From the NCBI GenBank assembly GCA_007570785.1, contig ML664152.1, forward strand, positions 5,512,683-5,576,682: 64,000 bases of DNA, in the 5' to 3' direction. The notes under the pieces were generated by a model. The model was not told the origin of the DNA. It did not search any database and saw only the letters and a program-made list of their open reading frames with translations. The position numbers and the translations under genes were made by a program. How positions within the stretch are numbered: the first letter of the stretch is position 1; each line of letters starts with the position of its first letter. This DNA comes from Antilocapra americana. Lineage: Eukaryota > Chordata > Mammalia > Artiodactyla > Antilocapridae. This document shows positions 11,775 to 22,946 of this stretch, one piece after another.

Positions 11775-11982
11775 CGTGTATGCTGAGTCATTCAGTTGTA
11801 ACCAACTCTTTGCAACCCCATGGACTGTAGCCCAGTCTCCTCTGCCATGGGATTTTCCAGGCAAGGATACTAGAGTGGGTTGTCATGCCTTCCTCCAGGG
11901 GATCTTCTCAACCCACCAATCGAACCCAGGTTCTCCCACATTGCAGGCAGATTCTTTACCAGCTGAGCCACCAGGGGAGCCC
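11775..11982 (-). mobile_element. Bov-tA SINE (first of three)
   Basis: Reverse Bov-tA, CTGAGTCATTCAGTTG to GAGCCACCAGGGGAGC, followed 20 bp later by another in the same orientation. Confidence 0.88.
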
Positions 11983-12002
11983 AGATGATCATAGTAGTAG
12001 TA

Positions 12003-12205
12003 GTGTTAGTCGCTCAGTTGTGTCTGACTCTTTGCGACCCCATGGACTGTAGCCCACTAGACTACTCTGTCCATAGGATTCTCCAGGCAAGAATACTGGA
12101 GTGGGTTGCTATTTCCTTCTCCAGGGGATCTTCCTGACTTAGGGATTTAACCCAGGTCTCCTGCATTGCAGGCAGAATCTTTACTGTCAGAGCTGCAGGA
12201 AGTCC
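12003..12205 (-). mobile_element. Bov-tA SINE (second of three)
   Basis: Reverse Bov-tA preceded by a short AGT trinucleotide run; the head is degraded (TCAGAGCTGCAGGAAGTCC). Confidence 0.88.
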
Positions 12206-12220
12206 ATAAGAACTGCATGT

Positions 12221-12443
12221 CATGCTGTGCTAAAAGGCTTCAGCCATATCCGACTCTGCAATCCCATGGACTGTAGCCTGCCAGGCTCCTCTGTCCATGG
12301 GATTCTCCAGGCAAGAATACTGGAGCAGGTTGCCACGCTCTCCTCTTGGGGATCTTCCCAACCCAGGAATCGAACCCTTATGTCTCTTATTTCTCCCACA
12401 TTGGCAGGCAGGCTCTTAACCACTAGCACTACCTGGGAAGTCC
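12221..12443 (-). mobile_element. Bov-tA SINE (third of three)
   Basis: Reverse Bov-tA variant with an internal CTTATGTCTCTTATTTCTCC segment and the ACCTGGGAAGTCC head, a variant also seen at 14205, 31587 and 56435. Confidence 0.88.
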
Positions 12444-13195
12444 AGAAACTACCATGCTAAGCACCAGGAACTAACATGTTGTTGCAGGTCAATTATACTT
12501 CAAAAACAAACATGCTCATAGAAAAACAGGTCAGATTTGCGGTGAGGGGGTTACAGGGAGGGAGAACTGGATGAAAGTGGTCAAAAGCTACAAAATGTCA
12601 TACTGATGAATACATGCTGATAAGAAGAATCAGTATTAGAGATGCAATGTACATGGGTAAATATAAGTAAAACTAGTAACACTGCTCTATGTTAAATATG
12701 AAAGTTGTGGTTTTCTTTTCTTTTAAGACCCTATGTGACATGATGGATATTCACTTGACTTATTGTGTAAACAAGTCATGATATATGCAAGTCAAGTCAT
12801 TATGCTTAAAATTCTACAAAGCTGTGTGTCCATCATATCTCAATAAAACTATAACTGGAAGGGAAACAATAAAACTGTTGAGTGCAATCTTTAAAAATGT
12901 CTTCATCTTGTGTCATTCCTAAAAATACATCATTAGAGAAATATCCTATAGTTTTTCTCCAAAAAAAAAATCAATAGTCTTCTAATCTATAAACTTGAGA
13001 TTTTTTTCATTTAATTCTTAACTTTTTTTTAAAGCAATGTTTCATAGTTTCCAGAATGCATATTTTTCATTAAATATATTTCCAAATATTGATATTTCAT
13101 GCTTCTTGATGCTATTATAAATAGAAATCTTTTCTTAATTTTGTGTTCAGGTTGTTTATTGAAATTGTATAGAGCTACAGTTGAGTTTTATATAT

Positions 13196-13510
13196 TTACT
13201 TTTGTCTTGCATCCTTACTCAAATTGTTTACTTGTTCTAATAATTTTATGGTGAATCTCTCAGAATTTTCTATATACAAGACTGTGTTGTTTGCAAAGAG
13301 AGATAGTTTTGTTTCTTTCTTTCTGGTCTGGATGTCTTTTATTTCCTTTCTTGCCCAATTTTCTGGATAAGAACTTCCAGTACAACACTGAATAGAAGTG
13401 ATGAGAACAAACTTCCTTCCCACTTTCTTGGTCTTGGAGAGGAAACTATTCAGTCTTTCACCATTAATTCTGGTGTCAGCTATGGGTTTTCTGTAGATGC
13501 CCTTTATCAT
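13196..13510 (-). pseudogene. L1 ORF2 reverse transcriptase fragment, inactive
   Basis: A 104-codon open stretch aligning in pattern to the L1 reverse transcriptase palm. LSLFANNTVLYIEN replaces the usual FADD-containing catalytic strand, so both metal-binding aspartates are lost. Confidence 0.75.
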
Positions 13511-14204
13511 ACTGAGAAAGTTTCCTTCTGTTCCTAGTTTGCTAAGTGCTTTTATTAGAAAAGAGTTCTGAATTCTGTCAAGTCCTGTCTCTGCATTCTT
13601 TTAGGTGATCCTGTGGTTTTTTGGTCCTTTATTCTATTGACATGTGTTACATTAATTGATTTTCAGATGTTAAAGTAATCTTGCCTCTTTGTACAAATGC
13701 TGTTTGTTCATGATGTACAATTTATTGTTGTTTTTAGGTTGCCAGATTCACTTTCCAGCATGTGGGTGAAGATTTTTGCATCTGTATTCATAAGTGATAT
13801 TAGTCTATAGTTTTCTCATGATACCTATGGCTGATTTTAGTACATTGGCCTAATGTAACAATATGTAAGATGTTCTCTTCAATTCTAAGCTTTGGAAGCT
13901 TATGAAAAACTGGTATTAGTTATTTTTTAAATGGTTGATAGAATTGACTAGGGAAGCCATCTGGACCTGAACATTTTTTGTGGATTTTAATTGCTAATTC
14001 AGATTTTCTGTTTCTTTTTGAGTCAGTTTCAGGAGTTTGTGTTTTTCTAGGAATTTATCCTTTTCAGGTAAGTTATATAATTTACCAGCCTGTAATTTTT
14101 TCATAGTGTGTCTGCTGGTGTCATACCTAGCTTTAGCCTCCCGTAATTGCAAGCTGGTTGCTCTATTGTTTTAAACAACACCCTAAGGCATAAATTACTC
14201 CACA

Positions 14205-14428
14205 TGCATGCTAATTTGCTTCAGTCACATCTGACTCTGTGACCCCATGGACTGTAGCCCACGAGGCTCCTCTGTCCATGGGATTCTCCAGGCAAGAATA
14301 CTGGAGTGGGTTGCCATTTCCTCCTCTAGGGGGTCTTCTTGACCCACAGATTGACTGAACCACCTCTATCTTAAGTCTACATTGGCAGGCGGGTCCTTTA
14401 CTACCAACACCACCTGGGAAGTCCAAAC
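14205..14428 (-). mobile_element. Bov-tA SINE with target duplication
   Basis: Reverse Bov-tA flanked by TACTCCACA at 14196-14204 and 14429-14437, a perfect 9-bp target-site duplication. Confidence 0.92.
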
Positions 14429-14437
14429 TACTCCACA

Positions 14438-14840
14438 ATCTGAGCCAATTAAAATCAGACCCCTTTGCAGGGGTGTTATTTGAAGCCCGTCTTTGAGGCT
14501 CCCTCTGACTCTTTCCGTGTTTTCTCTCTGTTAAACTTCTAGTTTGTCTCCTGTTTCAATCGCTGCTATCTTGAAGCTATTAGTTCCATGCTCTTCTTAA
14601 TTGTTCGCTAACACAATCTGTCTTGTTTTAGACACTTTACCCTGTGGGTTGAAGTTTCCTACACTCCATTCCAAATGACGCAAGTGCCCTTAGGGATACC
14701 TGAGAAGCTCTCTGTTTTGACAACCTGTCTCTACCCCTGGGAAGAGCTTCTGTGATACTGTTCTGGAGCTGGGAGTGGGAATGGTGGCCTGCTCGTCCTA
14801 GAGTCACTCCAAGTTTTTAAACCCCTTAATTACGAGCGTT
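14438..14840. other. Unidentified non-coding DNA
   Basis: No gene or repeat family recognised. Confidence 0.5.
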
Positions 14841-15151
14841 CCTTGGACTGCAAGTGATCAAATGAGTCCATCCTAAAGGAAATCTGTCCTGAATATTCTT
14901 TGGAAGGACTGATGCTGAAGCTGAAACTCCAATACTTTGGCCACCTGATGAGAAGAACTGACTCACTGGAAAAGACCCTGATGCTGGGAAAGACTGAAAG
15001 CGGGAGGAGAAGGGGACAACAGAAGATGAGACGGTTGGATGGCATCAGTGACTCGATGGACATGAGTTTGAGCAAGCTCTGGGAGCTAGTGATGGACAGG
15101 GAAGCCTGGCATGCTGCAGTCCATGGGGTCATTACTGAGTGACTAAACTGA
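14841..15151 (+). mobile_element. BovB LINE, 3' end
   Basis: Sense BovB terminus: GGAAGGACTGATGCTGAAGC, GATGGACATGAGTTTGAGCA, CATGCTGCAGTCCATGGGGT. The 80-codon frame within is a remnant, not a gene. Confidence 0.9.
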
Positions 15152-15189
15152 ATTATGAGTGGGGTGTGGGGCGGGAGTATTAGCTTCTG

Positions 15190-15540
15190 TTATTCTTGTT
15201 ACCAAGTCCAACCTCACTCTGCTTGCCACATGATAGGCGAATAAATCCGAGAGACAAGGGCTTGATACAAGGAAGGGAGTTTATTCAGAGAGTTGGCTGA
15301 CCAAGAAGATGGCAACCTCAAAATAGCTCCTCAAAATAACCACCTTGTCAGGGCCTGGTTGCCAAGTTCTTTTATGGATCAGAGATGGGGGGAGGTGAGG
15401 AAACAAAGTAAAAAGACTATTCAGTCCTTGCAAATATCCCCTAGAATGGCAGGGATGTGTTACTTTCATTTCCTTACAGTCCTCCACAAGTGGGCTCAGG
15501 TTATCTTCCTGAAGCAGGCCATCGTATATGCTTACAATAA
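15190..15540 (-). mobile_element. Possible LTR fragment
   Basis: GGAGTTTATTCAGAGAGTTG near 15270 reads in reverse as an LTR polyadenylation region (GAATAAACTCC). The following CCTGGTTGCCAAGTTCTTTT has the look of LTR sequence. The family is not recognised. Confidence 0.35.
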
Positions 15541-15543
15541 CAA

Positions 15544-15707
15544 GAAGAGAAGGGGGCGACAAATGATGGTTGGCTGGCACTACTGACTCAATGGACTTGA
15601 GTTTGAGCAAACTCAGGGAGGTAGTGAAGGACAGAAAAGCCTGGCGTGCTGCAGTCCGTGGGGTCCCAAAGGGTCGAACAAGACTTAGCCAATGAACAGC
15701 AACAATA
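15544..15707 (+). mobile_element. BovB LINE, 3' terminal fragment
   Basis: GATGGTTGGCTGGCACTACT, GAGTTTGAGCAAACTCAGGG, GCGTGCTGCAGTCCGTGGGG: the last 160 bp of BovB, lying between two LTR-like segments. Confidence 0.85.
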
Positions 15708-15804
15708 ACGAAAGTGGTTAAGATGAGAGTTAGTTACAGAAGCAGATCCAGCATGAATTCAGAATTAACCCTTCCAGGTCACATTCTCAGCTTGCTTCTC
15801 CTGG

Positions 15805-16332
15805 TGTGAAATGTCCCTCCAACAAGAGAGGTGGGTGAAGGTAGTCAGGACCCAGTATTCTCAGCCTGCTGTGTCAGCAAGGGGTAGCACTTCCAGCCTA
15901 TGAATTGGGGCTCAGTGGAGGAGGGAGCCCCATACAACTTGGCAACACTTGTCTGGAAGAGAACTGTGGAGCCAGATACCAAAGTCATAGGCATAGAGTC
16001 CTGTACAGAATGAGTCTCTGGAACTGACTGATCCTTATAGCAGCTGCTGCCATGAGCCTCTGGATCCAAACATGCCAGATCCCTGACCCAATATTAGGTA
16101 AAAGGCCTACTCCATTATACACCCTATAGCCTCCTAACCAATCACCTAATGCCCCCATTCCAATAGGAATTTTCTCTGTCTTGAGCCTATAAAAATTGGC
16201 CACTAGCCTACGAAAGGGTTTAGTTCTCCCATGAGCCAGTCTGCTGTTCTAACAGTGTTTCGCACCCTAATGAATTCTATTCTCTTCTCATTCTGCCTCA
16301 TTTCTGGAAATTCTTTCCCACCCTACACATAG
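15805..16332 (+). mobile_element. Probable LTR (promoter-like elements visible)
   Basis: Contains CCAATCACC near 16138, a TATA box CCTATAAAAATTGG near 16186, a degraded poly(A) signal (CCTAATGAATTCTATT), and a CA-type end (CCCACCCTACACA). Spacing fits U3-R-U5 of a retroviral LTR. The family and exact start are uncertain. Confidence 0.5.
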
Positions 16333-16454
16333 ACCACAAGAAATTCTGCTACATAGACCTGGAGGAAAGGGAATGAGAAATGTCTGTGATTTCCTTGTCC
16401 TGGGGAGGAACTGTAGCTTTGGGATGGGAACCGAGGGAAGTAGGAGCCTTGTGT

Positions 16455-17108
16455 CTTTATTTATTTGTTTTTGCTTTAATTAATTTAGTTTTTAATTGAA
16501 GGATAAGTGTTTTACAGAATTGTGTTGTTTTCTATCAAACCTCAACATGAATCAGACATAGGTATACATATATTCCCTCCCTTTTGAACCTCCCTCCCAC
16601 CTCCCTCCCCATCTCACCCCTCTAGGTTGATACAGAGCCCTTTTTTGAGTTTCCTGAGCTATACAGCAAATTCCCGTAGGCTATCTATTTTACATATGGT
16701 AATGTAAGTTTCCGTGTTGCTCTTTCTATACATCTCACCCTCTCCTCCCTTCTCCCCTTGTCCATAAGTCTATTCCCTTTGTCTGTTTCTCCATTGCTGC
16801 CATGTAACTAAATTCTTCAGTACCATTTTCTAGATTCTGTATATGTGCATTAGAATATGATATTTATTTTTCTCTTTCTGACTTACTTCACTCTGTATAA
16901 TAGATTCTAGGTTCATCCACGTCATTAGAACTGACTCAAATGCATTCCTTTTTATGGCTGAGTAATACTCCATTGTGTATATGTACCAGATTTCTTTATC
17001 CATTCATCTGTCGAGGGACATCTAGGTTGCTTCCATGTTCTAGCTATTGTAAATATTGCTTCAATGAACAATGGGATACATGTGTCTTTTTCAATTTTGG
17101 TTTTCTCA
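16455..17108 (-). mobile_element. Ruminant L1 LINE 3' end with target duplication
   Basis: Minus-strand L1 3' UTR and ORF2 tail (on + strand CATGAATCAGACATAGGTAT, CTGAGTAATACTCCATTGTG). Flanked by GAGCCTTGTGT at 16444-16454 and 17109-17119, an 11-bp target duplication, with the poly(T) start at the left as expected. Confidence 0.93.
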
Positions 17109-17119
17109 GAGCCTTGTGT

Positions 17120-17504
17120 TTTTGGTTGTATCTGCCTGGAGTAGAGCTTCCGTCACACTGAGGTGGGAGTTGGGTGGAGAGGGAGCAAGTTATGGCTCAG
17201 ATGTTTCAAAAACACTCACTGTTCTTATTGAAATTTAGTACATTTTCTGGAATAAATGTTGCTCTCTTTGCTGTATGCATTTAGGATGATTTCTAGAGAC
17301 TCATTTTTAAAAATATAACTTTCATTAATTATGGTTATTTCTTTGGGGAGAGGGTCCATGTAGCTCAACATGCCACCTTTCCAGAAATGTTTCTTTATAT
17401 GCTACTATTTGTTCATTTTGGGTTATATTTTAGACATTTCTGTTTATAATTTTTTTTCTCAGAGTTATACATGTAATTGATTTGAAGAGTCACACAGTTT
17501 ACTT
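17120..17504. other. Unidentified non-coding DNA
   Basis: AT-rich; no gene or repeat family recognised. Confidence 0.5.
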
Positions 17505-17712
17505 GGGGCTTCCCAGCTGGCTCAGTGATAAAGAACCTGCCTGACAATGCAACAGATGCAAGAGACATGGGTTTGATCCTTGGGTTGGGAAGATCTCCTG
17601 AAGAAGGAAATGGCAATCCACTCCTGTATTCTTGCCTGGGAAGTGCCATGGACAGAGGAGGCTGGCGGGTTACAGTCTGCACAGTCTCAGAGTCAGACTC
17701 AACTGAGCACAT
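17505..17712 (+). mobile_element. Bov-tA SINE
   Basis: Full-length sense Bov-tA from GGGGCTTCCCAGCTGGCTCA to the GAGTCAGACTCAACTGAGCA tail. Confidence 0.9.
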
Positions 17713-17896
17713 ACATAGTTTGCTAGGTTTGCTACAGAATCAGCATCCCATTGTCTCTTTCCTAAGCACTGGAAAAAATCACTTTCAATTCTTTAATTCA
17801 CCTAAAAACAATCTCTTTCTTTAGAAATAACATGTTTGTATAATAATATTTTTTTCCATTCCACTTTGGGCCATGATTTATTAACTTCCCATGATT

Positions 17897-18098
17897 GGGG
17901 CTTCCCTGGTGGCTCAGATGGTAAAGAATCTGCCTGCAGGAGACCTGAGTTCAATCCCTGTGTTGGGAAGGTCCCTGGAGAAGGGAAAGGCAGCCCACTC
18001 CAGTATTCTTGCCTGGGGAATCCCATGGACAGAGGAGCCTGGTGGGCTACAGTCCATGGAGTTGCAAAGATGTGAACACTACTGAGCAGTGAACACTT
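17897..18098 (+). mobile_element. Bov-tA SINE
   Basis: Full-length sense Bov-tA starting GGGGCTTCCCTGGTGGCTCA. The frames at 17836-18085 are SINE translation. Confidence 0.92.
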
Positions 18099-18936
18099 TC
18101 ACTTTACTTTCATGATAGTAGATGACATTTGGTCTCCTTTAATTCTAACACTCCCATCTACACTTGCACTTCTGTCTGGCCCCTTTCAAGACAGTTGTCA
18201 TGTTGATTGGACCGATATCCCATGTTTTGTTTACTGTGCCCTGGCCTTCTTCTCACCTCTTCGTGCAGGCAGTGGCTTGGGGCCATGTCTGTCTGATTCA
18301 CCAACACATTCCATGTGTCTAGTATCAGGCCCAGAACACAGCAACCTCAGTTTACACTGACGGAAGGAATGAGTTTTCCTTGCTGCCTCTTCATTGTCTT
18401 CCCTGGAGGGCTGTATTGTCTTTGAGTTTGTAAAGCATCCATGACCTTAGGTCTGCCTGGACAGGATGTCCTGAACCTCCCTTTCCACCACACTTGCTAC
18501 AACTTGGTTCCTACTCTGCTTCCTGGACCACCAACAGTGGATGAGGGAACTGCCCTTGAATGCAGTTGTTACCACTCACATGCCTATTGGAATCATCTGG
18601 AGAACTTAGGAAATGCCAGAGCCTTGACCCATTCCAGTCCAATCTCCCAAGGGAATTCTAACATGACAATCACTGACTTTAACCCATTTATACTTGTCTT
18701 AAGTAGAAAAGTAACTTATTTGCATTCCTGACTCCTGCAGGTGGATATAAATGAATATGGTGGGGAGTGGATGTGGCAGCAGCTGGTCCCAGGCACCAAA
18801 CAACAGAGTTCTGTCAAATGCAGCTAAGTGCAGGGACAAGTGTATAAGTACACTGTGATGTTTATAATGATGGGCTTTGGTCCTTAGGAAAATTATTTTA
18901 TACTCCATATGGTTTCCTTAAGAAGACATGACATAG
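18099..18936. other. Unidentified non-coding DNA, possible MER5-like fragment
   Basis: At about 18585-18690, TTGGAATCATCTGGAGAACT resembles the MER5 hAT-type DNA transposon core; this is weak. Nothing else recognised. Confidence 0.35.
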
Positions 18937-19140
18937 GCACTTCCCTGGTGGTCCAGTGGCTAAGATACCATGCTCCAAATGCAGGGGGCCCAGGTTCTAC
19001 CCCCTGGTCAGGGAATTAGCTCCCACGTTCTGCAATTAAGAGTTCACATGCCACAAGGAAGCTCAAAGGTCCCACCTGCTACAACTAAGACCCAGTGTAG
19101 CCAAATAAATTAATTTAAATAAAAATTTAATAAATAAGTT
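18937..19140 (+). mobile_element. CHR-type tRNA SINE
   Basis: Starts GCACTTCCCTGGTGGTCCAG and ends AGACCCAGTGTAGCCAAATA plus an AAATTTAATAAATAAG tail, the cetartiodactyl CHR-2 pattern. Confidence 0.85.
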
Positions 19141-19167
19141 AAATTATCAGCACCAACATTTCTGATG

Positions 19168-19340
19168 TACCAGATGCAGTTCTGAGCAGAGATAGTGCTT
19201 TATTTAAACCTCACAAGAACCTTACCAGTGATAATCTGTTGATATTCCCATTTTTCAGATGAGGAAGCTGAGGCCTTGAGAGAAAGAGTGAGTTGCTAAA
19301 GATCCCAATTCTAGAAAGTGGAGGGATGAGTTCTGGCCCT
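19168..19340 (-). mobile_element. MIR SINE
   Basis: Reverse MIR: TTAAACCTCACAAGAACCTT, then TTTTTCAGATGAGGAAGCTG, then GATCCCAATTCTAGAAAGTG. Confidence 0.7.
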
Positions 19341-19504
19341 GATTGCCCAGCTTTATCTAAAGTGAAAATGTTCATCTTTATTTGAGCAAGTTCCTTTTGT
19401 TCACAAAAAAAGACAACTTTGTTGGAGAAATGAAGAACACATTATTGTATATTAGTGTTATCATGTTGGTGAGCCTTAAATGTTTGCTTAAATGTTGCCT
19501 ATAG

Positions 19505-19630
19505 GGGGTCTTCCCTGGTGGTCCAGTGGTTGAGACTCTGCTTCCACTGCAGGGGCCAAGGGTTGATACCTGGGGAGGGGGGAATGAAAACCCCACATTC
19601 TGTGGCCAAAAACTAAATAAAATAAAATAC
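19505..19630 (+). mobile_element. CHR-type SINE, internally deleted
   Basis: GGTCTTCCCTGGTGGTCCAG head with a short body and AAACTAAATAAAATAAAATA tail. Confidence 0.8.
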
Positions 19631-20717
19631 AAATACCTTACAATTTACCCATAGGAATGAACTGGATAATGGTTGACAAGTGTAACATTTTCAATACTTT
19701 TTAAAATTGCATTCAAAGCACTTTGGTGGATAAAGAAAAAAAAATAAAACTGATTCTATTGTTTCTTACTGTTTTGCACCTTGTAAACTGAGGCAGATCC
19801 ATACAAGGACTGTATTCGCTGGGTTTCTGCAGCCTGATTAACAGTGAACAGCAGGAATGTACTGTTTTACTCATCTCCCTGCCGCTGCCTCTTCTGAGGC
19901 TTCCCCAGTGAGTGCCTGTCCTGAGACAAGATGTTCTTTGCGAGCTGGACTGGGCCCCATTTTGGCCTCCCTTTCCTCCATGGTGAGTTCAGATCAGGTT
20001 TCTATTATAAGCCAATTCTCATAAAAGTCTGTGAATAAGAAAAGGAAGAACCTGTAGTGTTAGATTAATATTCCTCTTGCGGTACCAAGAAGGTCATTCT
20101 GAATAACTGTTTGCAGGTCAATACTGCTTTGCACATTCTCTGCAGGCTCTGTTTTCTCCTCTAAGATGGGTCATTACAGTGTCTTCTGGGAATTCCAAAG
20201 ATAGAAAAGAAAAATTGAGTGGAAGAGAGAATTTTATTTTCATCCACACTTCTTCAAGTAGTTGATTAGGGAAACCCCCAGCTAAGGGCTGGCTGGGTGT
20301 GGGGCTCGGTGTGGAAAGATACTGTATTCAGCAAAGTGTCCTCCACAGGGAGTTCTCAGGAGGTCAGATCTTCAGCCAAATGATGCTGTGAGGTCCTATT
20401 AGTTAGGAGTATGGTGGCTCCCTGCATGGAGTAAAGAATTTTACAATCAGCCATCTTAACTCTAAAAGACAAGGATAAGAACTAATTTTGCATTTTAACT
20501 TTCACTGATTGAAAGAAGACTTACTAAGTCTTAAAGTTGACTTCCTTGGCATTTGATTGACCAAGACTAGTTTGAGTGCAGTCTGAGTGCTGGAGAAGGT
20601 TTAAATTGATACTGGACACACAAATGAAACTTTCAGAGTATGAATCGATGGGGAATCACTAACTGATTCACTGTTTCATTGTTCATTGCACCAATTATAC
20701 TGCTCACAACCCTTGTA
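19631..20717. other. Unidentified non-coding DNA
   Basis: About 1.1 kb with no recognisable gene, RNA or repeat. Confidence 0.5.
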
Positions 20718-20832
20718 TGCTGCTAAGTTGCTTCAGTTGTGTCCGACTCTTTGCAATCCCTTGGACTGCAGCCCGCCAGTCTTCTCTGTCCATGGGATTC
20801 TCCAGGCAAGAGTACTGGAGTGTGTTGCCATG
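20718..20832 (-). mobile_element. Bov-tA SINE, truncated
   Basis: Only the 3' half in reverse, from TGCTAAGTTGCTTCAGTTG to GAGTGTGTTGCCATG; the tRNA-like head is absent. Confidence 0.85.
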
Positions 20833-21610
20833 TTACTCAAGCTTCACTCTTAGTCAGGGCTTCCTGGAGTGAAGAGGGACCTCATAAACCTGAGCAAGTT
20901 AGAGGATGAGGGATCTGAAAAGATGAGAAGTATCTACACAGTTAATAAAAAGATCAGATGATTTTTGACTTGTTAGTTATGTTTTATTATATTATGCTTT
21001 CAAATAGCATCCATAAGCATTAATTTAGATTTCAATGGGGAAAAAGTACACAGACAGTCTAGTAATACTTAAAATTTATGCAAAATAACTTAGAGCCTTA
21101 AGTCCTGATGCTGTAGATGGTTGAAAGAATGAGCTTCTCACTTTTCTGCTGGTTAATGAATGGGGAGAGAGGAAGAAATGTATTTCCATACATTTAAGGA
21201 AATGGCTGTCCTGTTCAGTAATGCAAAATCTGCATCAGTTTTTTGTTTGTTTGTTTTGCATAAAGTCTACTATGAAGAATGAAGGCTTAGATATTTCAAG
21301 AAAAGCTCTCCAGCTCTAGGTTCATCAAGCACTGTCTGGGGTAACTTCTGCAAAGTTTCCAGTAGGAAACCCTCCTTTCAATTCATCTCTAAATATAAAC
21401 AGCCACATGTGGCCAGTGGTAGAGATACTGGTTGTGACATATTGGACAGAAACATAGATAATGATTTCTTAAAGCTCATTTATATCTTTTTATGATAATA
21501 ACTTCTAATTGAAAAAGTGCATATATGCATAATAAAATGAAATAAAAGTATCAAAACCCATATATTTGAGGGAAAACACTATTTTGTGAAATTATGCACC
21601 CATCTCATGT
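20833..21610. other. Unidentified non-coding DNA
   Basis: No gene or repeat family recognised; a short (TTTG)n run lies near 21241. Confidence 0.5.
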
Positions 21611-21797
21611 TTTGGTAGCTCAGATGGTAAAGAATCTGCCTGCAATGTGGGAGACCTGGATTCAATCCCTGGGTCAGGAAGATTCCATGAAGAAGGAAAT
21701 GGCAACCCACTCTAGTATTCCTTCATGAGGAATTCCAAGGACAGAGGAGCCTGGCAGGCTATAGTTTATGAGGTTACAAAGAGTTGGACATAACACT
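21611..21797 (+). mobile_element. Bov-tA SINE
   Basis: Sense Bov-tA from TTTGGTAGCTCAGATGGTAA to AAAGAGTTGGACATAACA. Confidence 0.9.
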
Positions 21798-22569
21798 TTT
21801 ATTTTTTTCACTTTCCCATGTTCTACTTCAGTTTTTCTTCTGAGATGCAACCTTGGTTAATAGCTTCTTTCCTCTCCCCATGAGTTGTCTAGCCATGTAT
21901 AATTGAGAAAGCATATATGCAGCATTTCACTGTACAAGTGGGCGCATCCAATACCTACCACTCCCCCTACCCTACTTATTTCATTTCAAAACATCCAGGA
22001 ATCTTGAACTATAAAGCCCCTTCATATTTTTAATGACTACATAGTACTCCATAATCTCAATGCACCATTACTTATTTGACTGGTCCCCAATAATGTATAT
22101 TTTGTTTTTTTACTTCTATTTCTATATTGCAAACATAACTTGAATGATCGTCCATTCACTTACATCTTTGCATACTATGTTCTTGTGGCTGGTATTTTCC
22201 AGGAGAGCATTATAAATTGCATGAGAAGATGACCCTCAAAGATAAGACCAGGATACAGATCAGTTAGGACTGACTGTGTTCTCCTCCTTGCATTGCTCTC
22301 AGAAACAAACCAGTGAGCAGTTTCCCTCTGATGGGTGGGATGCTGACTGTCAGCACCACAAGAGAAGTTGTTCTGTTTTGTTCACTAATGTATTCCATGT
22401 GCCCTTATTCCTAGCCAGTATCAGGGATTTAATAAATATTTGTGAAATGAATGGGTAAATGCCCTAGCTTTAGATCATACTTTGACATTTCTCAACTACT
22501 TTGGAAAGGATCTGATGAAGATTGGATGGGTTGCCTTCCTCATAGATATCAAAAGCTATTGATAACTCA
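21798..22569. other. Unidentified DNA, possibly old L1-derived at 21950-22170
   Basis: ATGACTACATAGTACTCCAT near 22033 resembles the reverse complement of an old L1 ORF2 tail; the remainder is unrecognised. Confidence 0.35.
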
Positions 22570-22946
22570 TTGTCATTCAGTCACTCAGTCATGTCTGACT
22601 CTTTGCCACCCCATGGACTGAAGCACTTCAGGCTTCCCTGTCCATCACCAACTCCCAGAGCTTGCTCAAACTTATGTCCATAGAGTCAGTGATGCCTTCC
22701 AACCATCTCATCCTCTGTCGTCCCCTTCTCCTCCTGCCTTCAATATTTCCCAACATCTCAGTCTTTTCCAATGAGTTGGCTCTTCAAATCAGGTGGCCAA
22801 AGTAATAGTGCTTCAGCTTCAGCATCAGTCCTTCTAATGAATATTCAGGACTGATTTCCTTTGGGATTGACGGGTTTGATCTCCTTGCTATCCAAAGGGC
22901 TCTCAAGAGTCTTCTCCAGCATCAGTTTTAAAGCATTAACATCAAA
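22570..22946 (-). mobile_element. BovB LINE, 3' end
   Basis: Reverse BovB terminus with TCCATCACCAACTCCCAGAG and ATCCAAAGGGCTCTCAAGAG. Confidence 0.92.

Larger units (their letters stand above)
10500..12870 (+). mobile_element. L1 LINE, 5'-truncated, inserted in opposite orientation
   Basis: Starts in ORF2 (TTCAATAAATGGTGTTGGGA), passes ATTGCAGCATTATTTACAGT, and ends in an L1MA-like 3' UTR with TATCTCAATAAAACTATAAC. It is broken by three SINEs at 11775-12443. It lies head-to-head with the 3' half of the minus-strand L1 to its left. Confidence 0.78.
8465..14110 (-). mobile_element. Old L1 LINE, split by nested insertions
   Basis: Minus-strand L1 with its 3' UTR at about 8465-8680, ORF2 tail to about 10490, and upstream ORF2 (reverse transcriptase region) at about 12990-14110. 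The gap between the halves holds a + strand L1 (10500-12870). The reverse transcriptase catalytic motif reads FANN at 13286-13297 where active L1 has FADD. Frames are broken by many stops. Confidence 0.78.

Noticed and set aside
17897..18098. tRNA gene in the Bov-tA SINE heads
   Set aside because: The heads derive from a tRNA but belong to dispersed SINEs and lack an intact cloverleaf.
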